Assembly: GCA_031216915.1 (NCBI GenBank)
Contig: CM062297.1
Coordinates: 545,250,971-545,314,970 of the forward strand
Reading direction: 5' to 3'
Source of the DNA: Pictodentalium vernedei
Lineage: Eukaryota; Mollusca; Scaphopoda; Dentaliida; Dentaliidae
DNA length: 64,000 nt
Below are positions 1 through 11,699 of the stretch, one piece after another. Under the pieces are notes generated by a model, which worked only from the letters and a program-made list of their open reading frames with translations, was not told the origin of the DNA and searched no databases. The number at the start of each line of letters is the position of its first letter. Within the stretch, counting starts at the first letter, position 1. Made by a program: the position numbers and the translations under genes.

Positions 1-540
1 TTTGCAGTTTGTCGGACAGTGCAAACGCAGTTGGCCGTACACTTAGAAAGTCTGTTTTTGTAATTTGTCGTACAGTTTGGGAGACGACAGTGGCCACAGT
101 TATGAGCCCGGTTTACGATTCAAGTGTTTACAGATTTTCCATATGAAGAGCCCAAAATGAAACGTCACTGCTCTTGTATTTCGGTATCATTTATCACATT
201 CTCGTTCGCAAAAATTACAAATATTGTCGTAGTCAACAAATTCTACGCTTAGAGACAAATTCACATAGAATTGGACATCAGCTTGTTCTAGAAATAACAG
301 TAAACTATTCTACTTACTGTCTGTAGGCTGGATTTTCTAGGTGCATCCACTAAATGAACACAATCTTACAAAAATGACCGGTAATCCGCGTGTATTTTTT
401 CAATTTCCGACGTTTCAGCTAGATGCGTCTCGCCAGACAGCTCACAATTTCCGTTTCAGCCGACTGTCCGCTTATACCCTGTGATATCGCTATTCAAACT
501 AGCAGCTAAAATTTCTAAGTTATTGCCATCCGACGCAGGG
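1..540. other. No recognisable feature
   Basis: Unique-looking AT-rich DNA with no supported reading frame, RNA gene or repeat. The decayed LINE to the right becomes recognisable from about 540. Confidence 0.5.
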
Positions 541-925
541 CAAATGTTATGAAGGATCGAGAAGGGTGAAATGACTGACCTGGTAGATCAAGACGTATGT
601 GTGAATTGGAGTGGGGAGGCCAGAAGAGCAAAAAAATGGAGGTGGTGTAGGTATGTATATCAAACAAGAGTTAGGCCATGTGAGAATCGCAGACTTATCT
701 GAAGTAAATACAACAAATCAAGTAGAAAGTGAAATAATACGGGCAAACATCAAGATGAGAAACAGAAGTGTCGCAGTTGGGGTTGTATATTTAGCAGTTA
801 AAGCGACTCAAGCCAGAGTAGAATGATGGAATATATATACGACACTCAGATCCAATGTTACTGAACTGGAAATTGGGGTTCCATGTTGTATTTATGGGAG
901 ATTGAAATGGACACATTGGACAAGG

Positions 926-939
926 AGGGGGGGGGGGGG
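926..939. repeat. Poly-G tract inside LINE
   Basis: An uninterrupted G run of about 14, one of about ten long G or C runs in the window. Similar runs occur at about 1660-1678, 3451-3464 and 3622-3639 within the same dead LINE. Confidence 0.8.
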
Positions 940-1501
940 TGCAGTGGGTGGGGATAAGAAAATCAATGTTATTACTAGAAACTCTTAAAGTTTACAAATG
1001 AACGGGGCCTGAAGATTTTGAATAGGGATGCAAAGTGTAATGATAAACGGACGTGAGAAAGGAGAGATGGAGGAGGGTCATAGACATGGAAATAGGCGAC
1101 GAAGGAAATTCTGAGTTAAATAGTGATCACAACCTGATAACAGTGTGGGTTAAGGGCAATATAATAGCAAAACAAAGAGCGATCTTTAAAGACATTTAGA
1201 AGCTGGGAAAAGAAGCCGACTGGGGTCACTTTGAGGAGAATTTAAAATCAAAGTTAGAAAATGTTTCAACCGGCGATAACATTCGGTTGGTGGCGGACTC
1301 AAGAGTGAGAAGTCCAAAAGATGCTGGGAGTGAAAGCATTGGGAGAGTCAGAGTGGCGATAAATGAATTAGGATATAGAGTAAATAATGAGCTCAAACAC
1401 GCAATAAAAGAGAGAAAGAAAAAATATGCTGCGTTTAGAAGTGGTAGAAAGCTCAAGGGGGTAAGTGATACAGGCACTAAAAGTGCCAAACAAGTCGTCC
1501 C

Positions 1502-1557
1502 CTGAGCTCCAATGTGTTCTATGTGCCAACTGGCACATAGAACACATTGGAACTCAG
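1502..1557. repeat. Near-perfect hairpin inserted in LINE
   Basis: Two 27-nt arms (one mismatch) surround a 2-nt loop. The left arm begins CTGAGCTCCAATG and the right arm ends CATTGGAACTCAG. LINE-like coding sequence resumes on both sides, so this is probably a minimal foldback insertion or the footprint of one. Confidence 0.75.
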
Positions 1558-1693
1558 AGGAGGAAGTATATGGCGAGGCAAGAACAAAGGTTAATATAAT
1601 CAAGGGCAAAAATAGGGAAGTGTGAAATAGTAATCTCATTAAAGCAATAAGAAGAAGAGGGGGGGGGGGGGGGGGGGTCAAGTTCCAATATAT

Positions 1694-2322
1694 TTGGGCT
1701 GCAACGATATCCTTCCCGAACGATAAGATATGTATCACAATTCAATTTGCACGAAACGATATGTATTATGAGACACATGATCGCTCATGGCATGCAACTA
1801 CAACTTTCAAATACTTGAACAACATGCATTCATTACTGGCAGCTTCCCTTTTCGGACAATTTTTTTAATGCACTCTTCGAACAATATGTAACTTCTCAAA
1901 GTGATAACCATTGGCATTATTTCAAGTATTGATTTTATGACCCATTTTCCGGTGTTCTTTTCCTCTCAGAAAATATGTTCAAACAATTTAATCTCTTATA
2001 TCTTGTTTTACAGAGCTTTGTGAGCTCTGTGAAACAAGATATAATGGATTAAGCAAATAAATATTTAGCAAATTAGAGGCAATTCACCAACTTTGGTAAA
2101 CTGAATAACCCTGTGTTAATATCATATTTATCTCTGTCAACGCTGGTATGCAAAAAAACAGGTTTTCACTTGATCAGCTTTCAAAATCAGAGAAATTGTT
2201 TTGTCTGATATTATTTACATTTATAGTATCACGATACATAGAGGACAACGATATGTATTGAATCGTGGGCACTCAGCAATGTATCATGGTTCAAGCACAT
2301 CACGATTATTCGTTGCACCCTA
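1694..2322. mobile_element. 629-bp hAT-type MITE inserted in LINE
   Basis: The ends are inverted: TTGGGCTGCAACGA on the left and its near complement TCGTTGCACCCTA on the right. Flanking 8-bp duplications are CAATATAT (1686-1693) and CAATGTAT (2323-2330), one mismatch apart; 8 bp is the hAT target-duplication length. Deleting the element and one duplication rejoins the LINE frame as FWKWTSK. No transposase is encoded. An internal foldback with about 22-nt arms lies at about 1999-2046. Confidence 0.75.
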
Positions 2323-3822
2323 CAATGTATTCTGGAAATGGACAAGTAAAACTGGCAAAGGCAATACCACACAGAGTATTAAGGTGGATGGGAAAAGTAC
2401 TGATGACCGGGGCAGTATAGCAGTAGAAATGACCAAGCATTGGGAGAGGGTAAATGGCAGAAGGTGGGGGAAAATTTATCTCACTAGTATGCAAGGAAAT
2501 TGGGGTGAGGAAAGTACGAAATGCAGTCACCAAGTTAAAGAATGGTAAAGCATCAGGCACTGATGAAATTCCTAACGAGTTTTTAAAAAGAGGAGGGGAT
2601 CCATTATATTATCTTTCAGAACTGTTTAACACGACAATCACTAAGCAAGAGGTCCCGGCAGAGTGGAAGGAAAGCATGGTACCATTCATATACAAAAAGG
2701 GAGATCGGGAAGTTTTAGATAGTTACGGAGAGATATCGGTTAGTAGCAATATTGTGAAGGTGTTCTGCAATGTTTTGGATGGAAGGCATGTGGAAATTAT
2801 CGAAGATAGAGTATTCCTGTGGCAAATCCAGAATGGGCCCCGGAAAGGGAAACGAGTCACCGACCACGTGTTTACACAATCACAACTAATAGAATCAACG
2901 AAACTCAACAAGAAAAGGTTGTTTATGGCTTTTCTAGGTGTGAGAAAAACATATGACCGAGTATGATGGGAAGGAATGTGGCGGAAACTTTAGGACCTTG
3001 GATTCGGAGGAAGTTTTGTTTGAATCATGAAAGCACTGTACAAAGATGTGCAGAGTGTACTTAACTTGGGAAACATCACAAGGTGTTCGTTGGAAAAACT
3101 ATTTGGGAGAGGGTGGGATTATCAAATATAACACATGAAACAGGTGTGACCCCTCTAAACCAAATGGCAGTGAGGAACTTGGAGATTCTACAAAATGATG
3201 CGGGTGGGTGCATAACCGGATCAAGCAACGCAGCCGCGCTGGAAGCGGCTAGAGAACTCGGGTGGATGTCGGTTAAAAATAGAACAGATATGTAAAAATT
3301 ATGCTACCCAAATTACCAGGCAAATCCAAACAGCAGACGGTGTAAAACGACGTTTAACCATGTATGGAGATATACTATTCAGACAGGATAGATAAAGCCG
3401 ACGAGGCAGCTAATGGAGAACTACTCTATAGAGACCGAACATCTAGAAAGGGGGGGGGGGGGGGCTGCAGTAGGGCAGGAGCTTTATAAGGGAAAGGGTG
3501 ATTGAGGGTTGTAATAGAAACAGGCGAGATGGAATTAGGACCAAGAGCTCTTTAGACAGGTTATATAAAAAGGAGGCGCCAGCTTTTGAGGAGTACCTGG
3601 ATGGGTCGTTTTATTTTGGGGGAGGGGGGGGGGGGGGGCACTGTGGTTCAATGTGAGATCCAAGTCACTGGAGTTGAGGGGAGAATCGGGAAAGGCGAGG
3701 AAAAAGTGTGTCAAATGTGTAACTTGTGTGTAATGGAGACCCTGTAACATTTCACTTTTGAATGCCTTAAATATTTACCTAGTAGAACTCCTTAGGAAAC
3801 TAATGAAAAAATGGGATGAAAC

Positions 3823-4035
3823 ATGAAGGATAATTGGATGAGGAATGACATGGGGGGAAAGAATCAATTTTATAGTTGGGGAGATCGAGAAGGCGCCAAT
3901 GGGGAAATTATGAAACAGTTTTGGACTGAATGCTGGGAAATTAGTAGGGAGAGTTGGGGAGGAATACCCCTGCGGGGCACTGAGTTAATGTCGGCCTCCT
4001 CGTTAGAGGACCATGACAAATCAGCGGAAGGCTGA
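3823..4035 (+). other. Open frame of unknown origin after the LINE end
   Basis: A 70-codon frame, Trp- and Gly-rich, lies just downstream of the LINE C-terminal motif. It may be the worn LINE tail or chance. I recognise no domain. Confidence 0.2.
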
Positions 4036-4045
4036 TGATTTATTA

Positions 4046-4265
4046 TGAGTTTACAGCCGTGCTAATGAATCAAGATCATCAGCGCGGTCATTAATGTATA
4101 TCGGGAAAAGAGAAGGTCCGAACACAGAACCTTGTGGGACACCTGATTTCACTATTATATACCTAGAGACTGTGTTCTTGATTCGAAATCGTTGTTCCCA
4201 ATCGTTCAGAAAGTTTTCAATCAACGTGAGAGGTTTCCCGTGAAACCATTTTCTGTAAGTTTAAA
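4046..4265 (-). pseudogene. Reverse-transcriptase fragment of a jockey/CR1-type LINE
   Basis: Read on the minus strand, about 4210-4050 encodes an uninterrupted RT core segment: FLNDWEQRFRIKNT, then SGVPQGSVFGPSLFPIYIND. This is the motif just upstream of the catalytic YADD box. The frame shifts near 4225. YADD itself is missing. It is a separate, truncated element in opposite orientation to the LINE at 540-3790. Confidence 0.8.
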
Positions 4266-4312
4266 TAGTACTCCTTTATGTCACACGCTAGAGTGATTTC
4301 GAAATGTCGCAA

Positions 4313-4348
4313 AACAAACAAACAAACAAACAAACAAACAAACAAACA
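4313..4348. repeat. (AAAC)n microsatellite
   Basis: About nine tandem AAAC units. The short reading frame through it encodes a CLFV repeat and is an artefact. Confidence 0.9.
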
Positions 4349-4619
4349 ACAGTGCTCTTGCTCGATTTTCGCCAGGCGCGTGTAATAAAGGCACTCAATA
4401 AAAGACAGCACCGCATATCACTTTTTTGTAAAATCAAAACAGCTATAAATTGAGGCCAACAATCAGAGGCGACGTAAGTAAACATAATATGGAGGGAGTG
4501 AGAGGGTTGCAAACTTCTAGACAACATTGGATATATTACTCTGCCTTTATATCATGAATGCAATATATATCTATATATATACATTGATACTTGTACCTCT
4601 TGTGGGTTAAACATGTTCT

Positions 4620-4870
4620 ATCGAGAGCTGTGGTTTAATCGCGCTAGCGGGAATTTCCCGGTTGCCGGTTCTGAAAATGAGTGCTAATGCCCGAAAAATT
4701 CATAGACTAGAAACGAAAATCAAAGGTCGCGGAACGCAACCTTTTAGTCCCGGTTCTGTCCTATGAATTTCTCGAGTATCGGGACTGAGATTCAGAAACG
4801 ACAACCGGAAAATTTCCGGCATCGTGACTGAGTTTCAAAAAAGAGAACCTGAAAATTCCCGACCTCGAAA
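4620..4870. repeat. Dispersed repeat, second copy at 60.4 kb
   Basis: A segment with repeated TTCCCGG/GGGACTGA phrases. Its 4731-4860 part matches 60422-60545 (shared blocks include TTCTGTCCTATGAATTTC and TTCAGAAACGA). No coding potential and no visible terminal repeats, so the class is unknown. Confidence 0.6.
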
Positions 4871-5420
4871 TTAAAACCAAAACCCTAGCAGTTAAATGTT
4901 TTTCTTTTCAATTTCTTTGATAATACTACTAAATGACACGAAAATGTAAACAAAATGGACTTATTGGTCCTATGAACTGTTGACCTGTAATTATAAATTT
5001 CATCAAGACCTAAGGGTCCCCTTGAAAGTTATTATTTCGTAGTTACCATCAAGCTAATAATTCATAATTACAAATTATTGATTTGTTATAATTACAAGTT
5101 ATTATTTATTAATTACAAAGAATTAACTGAATTATCGTGTGGATATACATGAACAAAAATAAAAACACGAGTATTAAAACACCAGGCCAGGAAACTCAGC
5201 TATCAAATAAACATTTCAAGACTATTATCCAGGTGCTGTCGGGCCGCTTCCACTACTACTGCATATTAATACACAGAACTGCTTTTGGGGTGGTTTTTTT
5301 GACGGACACAGCACAGAAATGGCGAAGACAGAAAATCTGTTTGCTATTTTTGCCTTGAAGGTTTCTTTTGCATCAGAGTCGAGGAACCACGGCCCGACTC
5401 TGAATGTGTGTATGTGTGTC
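4871..5420. other. AT-rich DNA without recognisable features
   Basis: Contains an AT-rich stretch of degenerate ATTAATTACAA phrases (about 4985-5120). No supported gene. Confidence 0.45.
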
Positions 5421-5424
5421 GTGG

Positions 5425-5725
5425 GGGGGGGGGGGGGGGGGGGCTGCTGAAATGTTAGTGGTGACTCCGGGACCCTCTCTCAGAAAAGCATTTAAAAGAT
5501 TGTGACCAAGAAGCGATTCGGCAAGATCGTTGTGTACCAAGGCGTACTGTACATCAGTGCTGCACTTGCCTTCAACTGCTGCTCCCCCGCTTGTGCAGAG
5601 TTTGCACGTAGAGAAGCCTGTCATTTACTCGCCGGTCTGTGGTTCTCTCCGGGTTCTTCGGCTTCCTCCATCCGAAAAAAAGCAGTGAGATGACCCTGGC
5701 TGTCGAGCGTGTCGTTACCCCCACC
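5425..5725 (+). mobile_element. Strongly diverged SINE copy preceded by poly-G
   Basis: After a ~20-nt G run, the order of blocks matches the window's SINE body: TTGTGTACCAAGGCGTACTG, CAACTGCTGC, CTCTCCGGG and CTTCCTCCATCCG, ending in TGACCCTGGCTGTCGA. The (AAAT)n tail is gone. It is the most eroded copy, so probably the oldest. Confidence 0.6.
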
Positions 5726-6714
5726 CACCCCTGCCCAGTAAAAAACCTATTCTGCTGCAGACACAAGTGAGATCTGGTGTGAGATCTCATAACAGCTCGT
5801 CAGATACATTCTTTGATGTCGGTGACATCAAACGACAGTGACTACCGAGTACCGCCTCTGTCTTTTGATTCCACCGACTTCAGAGAATGCCCTGATTGGA
5901 ACGGGCTTGGTTTAGTAACAAACTAACAATCTTCAATCACGACGATGTCACATGGCAAACGTTCACTGCCTTGAGTGTTGGGCCGTTGGCAGATGTCGGA
6001 TGGTTCCAAATAAATCATCTGTAATTCTGTAACTCTACCTACCGGTCGTTTGTTTAAAATATAGCATAACCAGTTGTTAAAAATTAAAATAATAATGGAG
6101 CCTTCTAGAGAGTATGATTGATACTCAGTCTAGTGACATTACTGAATCACCCAGTAATTCTAATACAGCGACAAGTACAGGAACGATACCAAAACACAGG
6201 ACACTGCGGGACTCTCACCTGGCAAAATATTCTTTCCCAGTATATGGGTATCTGTATTCAGAAAATAATGATGCAGCTGGTGTTTTCCGATGTGTAAAAG
6301 TGAGGAAAAAATAAAGAAAGGTGGTGGTGGCCAGTCCAACTTAAAAACACATTTTAAGAGGCACCATCAAGACATTTTCGATACAATGATTGAACCACCA
6401 GCCAAAAGACACACGTCCATGATGAACTATGTAAAAAAGACACCCTCAACTGCATCATCATCCGAACGTATCCTGCTTCCAAATCCACAAGGAATTGCAG
6501 TCGGAGAATCCGAGTTCGGATCAGAAGAATATTACAAGAAAGATAATCTTCGATACGAGCAATATAAACGGAATCTCACTGAGATGGTATGTTCAGATAT
6601 TAAGCCAGTATCAAAAGTGAATGACCCTGGATTTCCACAGTACTCTTACACATTAAATCCAAGGGGGGTCTTCTCGTTTGTCTGGCAGCTATTGTTCAGG
6701 GGAGAAGTGTGATA

Positions 6715-7290
6715 ATCCCACAGATCAAACATTTACCCACTAAAGTCTGTTTTTGATTGAGGAGCTTTTTTTTGCAGTTTACTAATCTGTCGAATAGCCG
6801 AGAAATTAGCACTGTTCAAGTTATTACTTCCCAAATGAGCCGATTTGATGCGCATTCATTATGAAGTCTGTTATTTCGGACAAATGACTAAATTATTTAT
6901 TTTTTCATAAAATTTCCGGCTCCTTCTAGTAATTTTATGAAATGATGAATAATTTCGTCATTTCACAGAACGACTGATTTCATAGTCGGACTGTATTATA
7001 TTATATACATCTCACTAAAATTATATAATATATATACCTGTAACATAAAAATTTACTAAAATCCTGTTGAATGTGACACAGAGTCCATATAGTCTAATAG
7101 TCCTATATCACCTTTCTCGAATAGTCTTTTAAACTGTTCAATAGAATTGTCTATTTTTCTATATTTCTTCCTCCTTGGGGCAACTTTTCCTCCTACACTG
7201 ATCTGAAGTATTGTTGCTTCATGAAACGACTGTTCAGATTTGATAAAGTGAATCATTTAGAAAATATTTCGATGAGAGCCTGCAATGAAT
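6715..7290. other. Unrelated AT-rich insert or replacement inside hAT pseudogene
   Basis: Replaces the hAT catalytic region. A 66-codon minus-strand frame (7056-7256) with a Lys/Arg-rich middle exists but has no recognised homology. No terminal repeats were found by eye. Confidence 0.4.
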
Positions 7291-7632
7291 AAACGTAATT
7301 TGCGGTGCCACCCTTCTACGTGATTTGTTGTTTGTTGAAACAAGTTAGTAGCGGCAACATTCGACAGTGTCAGTTCGAACATCAAATGTTCCAAGACTTC
7401 TTACATGTTGAACGATTTCCATGCCTCGGCCATGTTTTGAACTTAGCTGTACAAGATGGACTTAATGTGCGGGGAGTAACTGAAGCCATAGACCGGTGTA
7501 AGAAGCTGGTAATGCATTTCCGCAAGAGCAAGGTCCTGTTTGATAAAATGGAGGCTGTACAACGAGAAAAGAAACTTAAAACATTGAGACTCATTCAAGA
7601 TGTATGTACCCGATGGAACTCAACGTATTTAA

Positions 7633-7875
7633 CCCTTTACCCAACGTAACGGCCAAAACCGGCCAGCGCTATTCTAAAAAATCGCCAATTAATTTTCATT
7701 ATTTTTTCATTTTTTGTCTCAAAAACATAGGTTATGACCTCTCGTTGGAACGAGCTCGACGAGCTCGTTCCAACGAGGGGTCATAACCTATGTTTTTGAG
7801 ACAAAAAATGAAAAAAATTAGTTATTCAAGAATTTTTTTTGCAAGTGTCGTCTGCTTTTCATGTTAGGTAAAGGG
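7633..7875. mobile_element. piggyBac-type foldback MITE (family A), intact 243-bp copy
   Basis: Flanked by TTAA on both sides (7629-7632 and 7876-7879). The termini CCCTTTACC and GGTAAAGGG are piggyBac-like. The middle is a long palindrome: AAAACATAGGTTATGACC, an AACGAGCTCGACGAGCTCGTT core, then the complement. It interrupts the hAT motif RWNSTYL; removing it with one TTAA leaves the hAT frame open. No transposase is encoded, so it was presumably moved in trans. Confidence 0.88.
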
Positions 7876-8899
7876 TTAATATCAAGACTTCTGGAACTTA
7901 GAGATATTATAACCACCATTGTATATGATACCCAACCACACAAGAATGCTCCAAAACCCACTTACTTCCCCACAGAAGTTGAGTGGAATCTCGTCTCCGA
8001 GCTAATTTCACCACGACGACCATTTTATGATGTGACAGTTTGAATAAGTTCCTCTTCGTATGTGACAATATCGGCGGTTGGACCAGCTGTAGCAATGTTT
8101 GGGAAACACATAGAAACGAAAATAAACGACCCGCCAGGAATCAAGAAATTCAAGGAGCACGCAAAACTGAACTTGAGCAAATACTTCGATATGAAAGATG
8201 AAGAAAATCAAGTGAACATGAAGTCATATGCGGACCCTCGTTTCCGTGCTTTCGGTCACAAGTTGGAGGCGAGATCGACCGTTGAGGCATAGGTTGCATC
8301 AGAACTTACGGGGATAATCGGGTGTATAAAAGCTCCGGCATCAGATGCTTGTGGAAGTGATTCTGTGATGCCAGGTACCAGGGATCCGACATCACCGACA
8401 CCATGCGAAGATAAAGGACTTGGCCGTTTTCCTGGCACCATGCTTGGAACACACTTGTCACGTAATTCGAGCGAAGAGAAAGGACTTGGCCGTCTTCTTA
8501 GCACCATGCTTGGAGCACACGTGTCATGTAATTCGAGCAATTCAGACTTCACAATGACAGAAATAAGTAGGTACAATGCCCTGCCGTGCGCAGGGATAAA
8601 TACTAACCCACTTGATTGGTGGAAGTTACATAAAGATACGCTTCCATACGTGTCTGAATTGGTGAAAAAGAGTTCGTGTGCGTAGTTGCTAATAGTGTGC
8701 CTAGTGAGTGCTTGTTCAGTGTTACAGGAGAATTTGTACTTCAATACGAAAGCGTCTGTTACCCGATACAGTAGCTAAGTTATCATTTTTGCATGGCAAT
8801 GTTGGGAAGCGCCACCTTCCCCAATATCTACTGATGCGTAGTTTGTGTAACTGCGGGAATTGCAAGCGCCTCGTCCAAGAAGAAGGATATGAAAACCTA

Positions 8900-9385
8900 T
8901 GAAATGCCTCACTGACAGGGAATACATGTGCATTGTGTATTGTGCTTACTGTTTATGAGACTCCCGTGTGATAATCAACAATCAACATGATGCAACAAGT
9001 TAACAATTGCAAGTGTTTTGGAATTATTTTTCTGTTTATAATTGTACAATGGCAGGTGAGCAGTTTACAATAATTATGCATTGTAGATTACACAAATATA
9101 AGACGATAGTTATAGTTTTATTCTGGTTGGGGCAAATGGACAAGCGACGATGTAGTCTACAATATACATTATCGATTACAATAAGCCTTTTTATAAAGTC
9201 AGACATTGCCGCTTTAGAAGTTAGATGTTTAGCGGGACACTTTCTAAAACGCGTTTCATTCAGCCACCTTCTCTAACTTGACAGCTTGCATCCAGGACAG
9301 AAACAACGACCCTTGATGAAACGAATAAGCGTTTTACAGAAATATTCTCTTTAACCTTTGATCTCTGAAATGACAATATCTGAAA
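8900..9385. other. No recognisable feature
   Basis: AT-rich DNA after the hAT end. An 89-codon frame at 9007-9276 has no domain I recognise. Confidence 0.45.
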
Positions 9386-9390
9386 TTACG

Positions 9391-9520
9391 AAACCGCTTA
9401 TACAATTACCATGTTCTCGACATTTGGGCCTATAGCTGACACATTGGGTAATTTGGGTAATACCCAATGTGTCAAATATATGCCAAAATGTAGAGAATAT
9501 TGTAGTTGTATAAGTGGTTT
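9391..9520. repeat. Imperfect foldback element
   Basis: Arms of about 59 nt run from AAACCGCTTATACAATTACC inward to GACACATTGGGT and back out to TATAAGTGGTTT. The innermost 12 bp are perfect. The arms are about 80% complementary, so this is an old foldback. Confidence 0.65.
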
Positions 9521-9810
9521 AGCAATTCCAATGGGTAATGATATGCATATTGCTAGTGACAATGACTGATGCCAGACAAGACAGCGAATTAGGAATTACC
9601 ATGTCAAGTTTTCAACTAACCCCCATAGGCTCATATACATTTCAGTGTACTAAAGATAGGTTGCAAATCGCGATATAGCATATAGTTGGCAATATCTAAC
9701 TCCAAGTCACTACATCCAATACCGAATACCGGTACGCATACCTGCATGTCGGAAATTGACCAATCTATCTGGAATATGTCAGACGCCAGTGCTAACAACA
9801 AAACGTTTTT

Positions 9811-9945
9811 GTGCTGAAAGACCCGGGGTATTTGCACCATCCATCTTGAAGTTCTTAACTCAATCATACACAATATGATATATAGTATATGATTGGGTTA
9901 AGAACCTAAAGATAGATAGTGCGAATGCTCCAAGTCTTTCAGCAC
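9811..9945. repeat. Foldback element
   Basis: Outer arms GTGCTGAAAGAC and GTCTTTCAGCAC enclose complementary stretches down to a GTTCTTAAC/GTTAAGAAC core around ATATGATATATAGTATAT. Arms are about 60 nt. Confidence 0.7.
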
Positions 9946-9949
9946 TAAT

Positions 9950-10205
9950 ATTATCGCATGTGTATGATAGCGGAAACGTGAACTACAGTCTCCACAGTGA
10001 GTCACAGTCACAAGTTGTAAGCACGTTTATTCGCTCTCTAACTTCTCTATAATGATGGATATGAGAAAATATTTCAAAATACACTACAGATTTCCGCAAT
10101 GTGCGCATACAATGCATTATATAACATGCCCAGAGTTACCAAGCTTGTCCGTCAGACGGCAGTAACTTGATGCTTTCTTTAACACAAACGCGTATACCAA
10201 TCCAA
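9950..10205. other. No recognisable feature
   Basis: Short unique-looking stretch between foldbacks. Confidence 0.4.
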
Positions 10206-10211
10206 TCATTA

Positions 10212-10358
10212 TAAAATATCTTAAATAAAGCAAATGTGTTAAAATCTTAATTTGGTATTACCAAAAGTAAGATTTTAACACATTTCACTTTATAAAATAC
10301 CTTAAATGAAGTGAAATGTGTTAAAATCTTACTTTTGGTAATACCAAATTAGGATTTT
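10212..10358. repeat. AT-rich foldback forming left end of a composite element
   Basis: Contains a palindrome (10254-10348) with arms GGTATTACCAAAAGTAAG and the complement. An outer copy of the arm (TAAAATATCTTAAATAAAG at 10212) has its inverted partner at 11700-11743. Confidence 0.75.
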
Positions 10359-11699
10359 AACTTGACTTACTTGACTTGTGCCTCTGGCTCCGCAGGGGAG
10401 CAAAGGGCCTCAGCAGCACTCCTCAAACGGACACTGTTCTGGGAGATCCTCTTCAGCTCGGCCCATGCCATTCCGGCAGCCTTCACTTCAGCGTCGGTGC
10501 TTCTTCACCATGTCTGCCTAGGTCTTCCAACTTTTCGTTTTCCTTGGGGGTTCCAGTCCAAAGCCTGCCGGGTGATGTTTGATGGAGATTTGCGCATTGT
10601 GTGGCCTATCCATCCCCATTTCCTTTTCTTGATGTCTGTTTCGATTGGGGTTTGTTTCGTCCTGTTCCACAGCTCTTCATTTGAGATGACGTTTGGCCAC
10701 CTGATATTCAAGATCTTGCGGAGGCACCTGTTAATAAATGTTTGGAGTTTGTGGCTGCTGGTTTTAGTTGTGCGCCATGTTTCGGAGCCGTACAGAAGGA
10801 CTGACTTGACATTTGTGTTAAATATTCTGATCTTGTAGACTGAGAATGCTGAAGATCGCCAGATAGGTTGCTGGGTTCTAAAGGCGTGCCTGCTTTTGTT
10901 GATGCGGCTCTTGATCTCATCATCTGTTCCGCCATCCTTACTTACTATGCTGCCCAAAGTAGGTGAATTTTTCTACTTCCACGATCTCATCTTGCTGTAG
11001 TCGGACTGGGTCTTGCTGTCTGTTGTTTACTCGCAAGATCTCTGTCTTCCCTGTGTTGATCCTGAGGCCGGTCTTCTCAGCTTCCACAGCAACGCGGTCT
11101 AGCTTTTTTGAGCATGTCGTTGTCTGTGGGAGAGGAGGCTGATGTCGTCTGCGAAGTCGAGATCTTCCAGAAGTTTGGTAAAAGTTCACTGGATGCCGGT
11201 CTTCTGGTCTGCTGTGGACTGCCGCATAATCCAATCCACCACCACCAAGAAAATAGTCGGAGACAGTAAACAACCCTGACGAACACCGGTTTGTACTTGG
11301 AAGGGGTCGGTCAACTTTCCCTCATGTATGACTTGACAGGTGGCATCTTCATACAACTGCTGGATGATGGCAATGTACTTTGGGGAAAGCCATAATGCTG
11401 CATGAGTTTCCAGATGCCATCTCTATCCACGCTGTCAAATGCCTCCTGGAAGTCCACAAACATGATGTATACAGGTGTCTGCCATTCCAGGGATTGCTCT
11501 ATGATGATTCTCATTGTTGCGATCTGGTCCGTGCAAGATCTATCATGGCGGAAGCCGGCTCGTTCTTCTCTCAGGGTCTTGTCTAAGGCGATCTTGAGTA
11601 TTTCCAAGCTAATTCTTGTTAGGACTTTGCCAGGTATAGATAGAAACATTATCCATCTCCAGTTGTTGCATGATGACAGATCACCCTTCTTTGGTAGGT
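10359..11699 (-). pseudogene. RTE-like LINE fragment (reverse transcriptase and C-terminal domain)
   Basis: On the minus strand the upstream piece (11649-11311) encodes RT: RISLEILKIALDKTLREE, AGFRHDRSCTDQI, then MFVDFQEAFDSVDRDGIW with the catalytic Asp. A central piece (about 11270-10940) covers the region after the palm. The segment 10957-10505 encodes the C-terminal part: [49 protein letters not shown] and [13 protein letters not shown]. These motifs are typical of invertebrate RTE-like endonuclease-RT proteins. The catalytic YADD box is not preserved in one frame, and the endonuclease is missing (5' truncated). At least two frameshifts make it non-functional. Confidence 0.85.

Larger units (their letters stand above)
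540..3790 (+). pseudogene. Decayed non-LTR retrotransposon (LINE) with endonuclease and reverse transcriptase remnants
   Basis: Fragments of one LINE pol polyprotein occur in order on the + strand. The segment 611-826 begins with the GGGVGMYIK motif of an APE-type endonuclease and ends in a VGVVYL strand. SDHNLI, the endonuclease catalytic SDH motif, is encoded near 1123. RT motifs occupy 2500-2965: NGKASGTDEIPNEF, then a WKESMVPFIYKKGDR-like block, then a degenerate FLGVRKTYDRV block where the family has a catalytic Asp. A C-terminal region follows at 3083-3295 (AALEAARELGWMSV). A Cys/His motif with C-x2-C and HFTFEC elements lies at about 3715-3770. Many stops and frameshifts break the frame, and two G-homopolymer runs, a hairpin and a hAT MITE have entered it. 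It would have copied itself by target-primed reverse transcription. It is dead. The clade (CR1- or L2-like) is uncertain. Confidence 0.82.
6095..8800 (+). pseudogene. hAT-superfamily (ZBED-like) transposase pseudogene
   Basis: Start-like ATG at 6095 (MEPSRE). A BED-type zinc finger is encoded at about 6240-6370 (YGYLYSEN, VFRC, NLKTHFKRHH), broken by a +1 shift near 6300. A DPGFPQYSYTLNPR block follows at 6620-6665. The catalytic middle of the protein is absent: 6690-7290 holds unrelated AT-rich DNA. The frame resumes at 7380 with FPCLGHVLNLAVQDGL and runs to TRWNSTYL. It continues after a MITE with SRLLELRDI, and ends with the hAT C-terminal signature: NPLDWWKLH at about 8608 and VPSECLFS at about 8708. 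A duplicated 66-bp unit (KGLGR...) sits at 8416-8550. hAT transposases cut and paste DNA with 8-bp target duplications. This copy is dead. Confidence 0.85.

Noticed and set aside
4217-4527. Minus-strand frames with CLFV repeats
   Set aside because: Created by the (AAAC)n microsatellite and overlapping an RT fragment in another frame.
8256-8744. 162-codon minus-strand frame
   Set aside because: Antisense shadow of the hAT pseudogene including its duplicated 66-bp unit.
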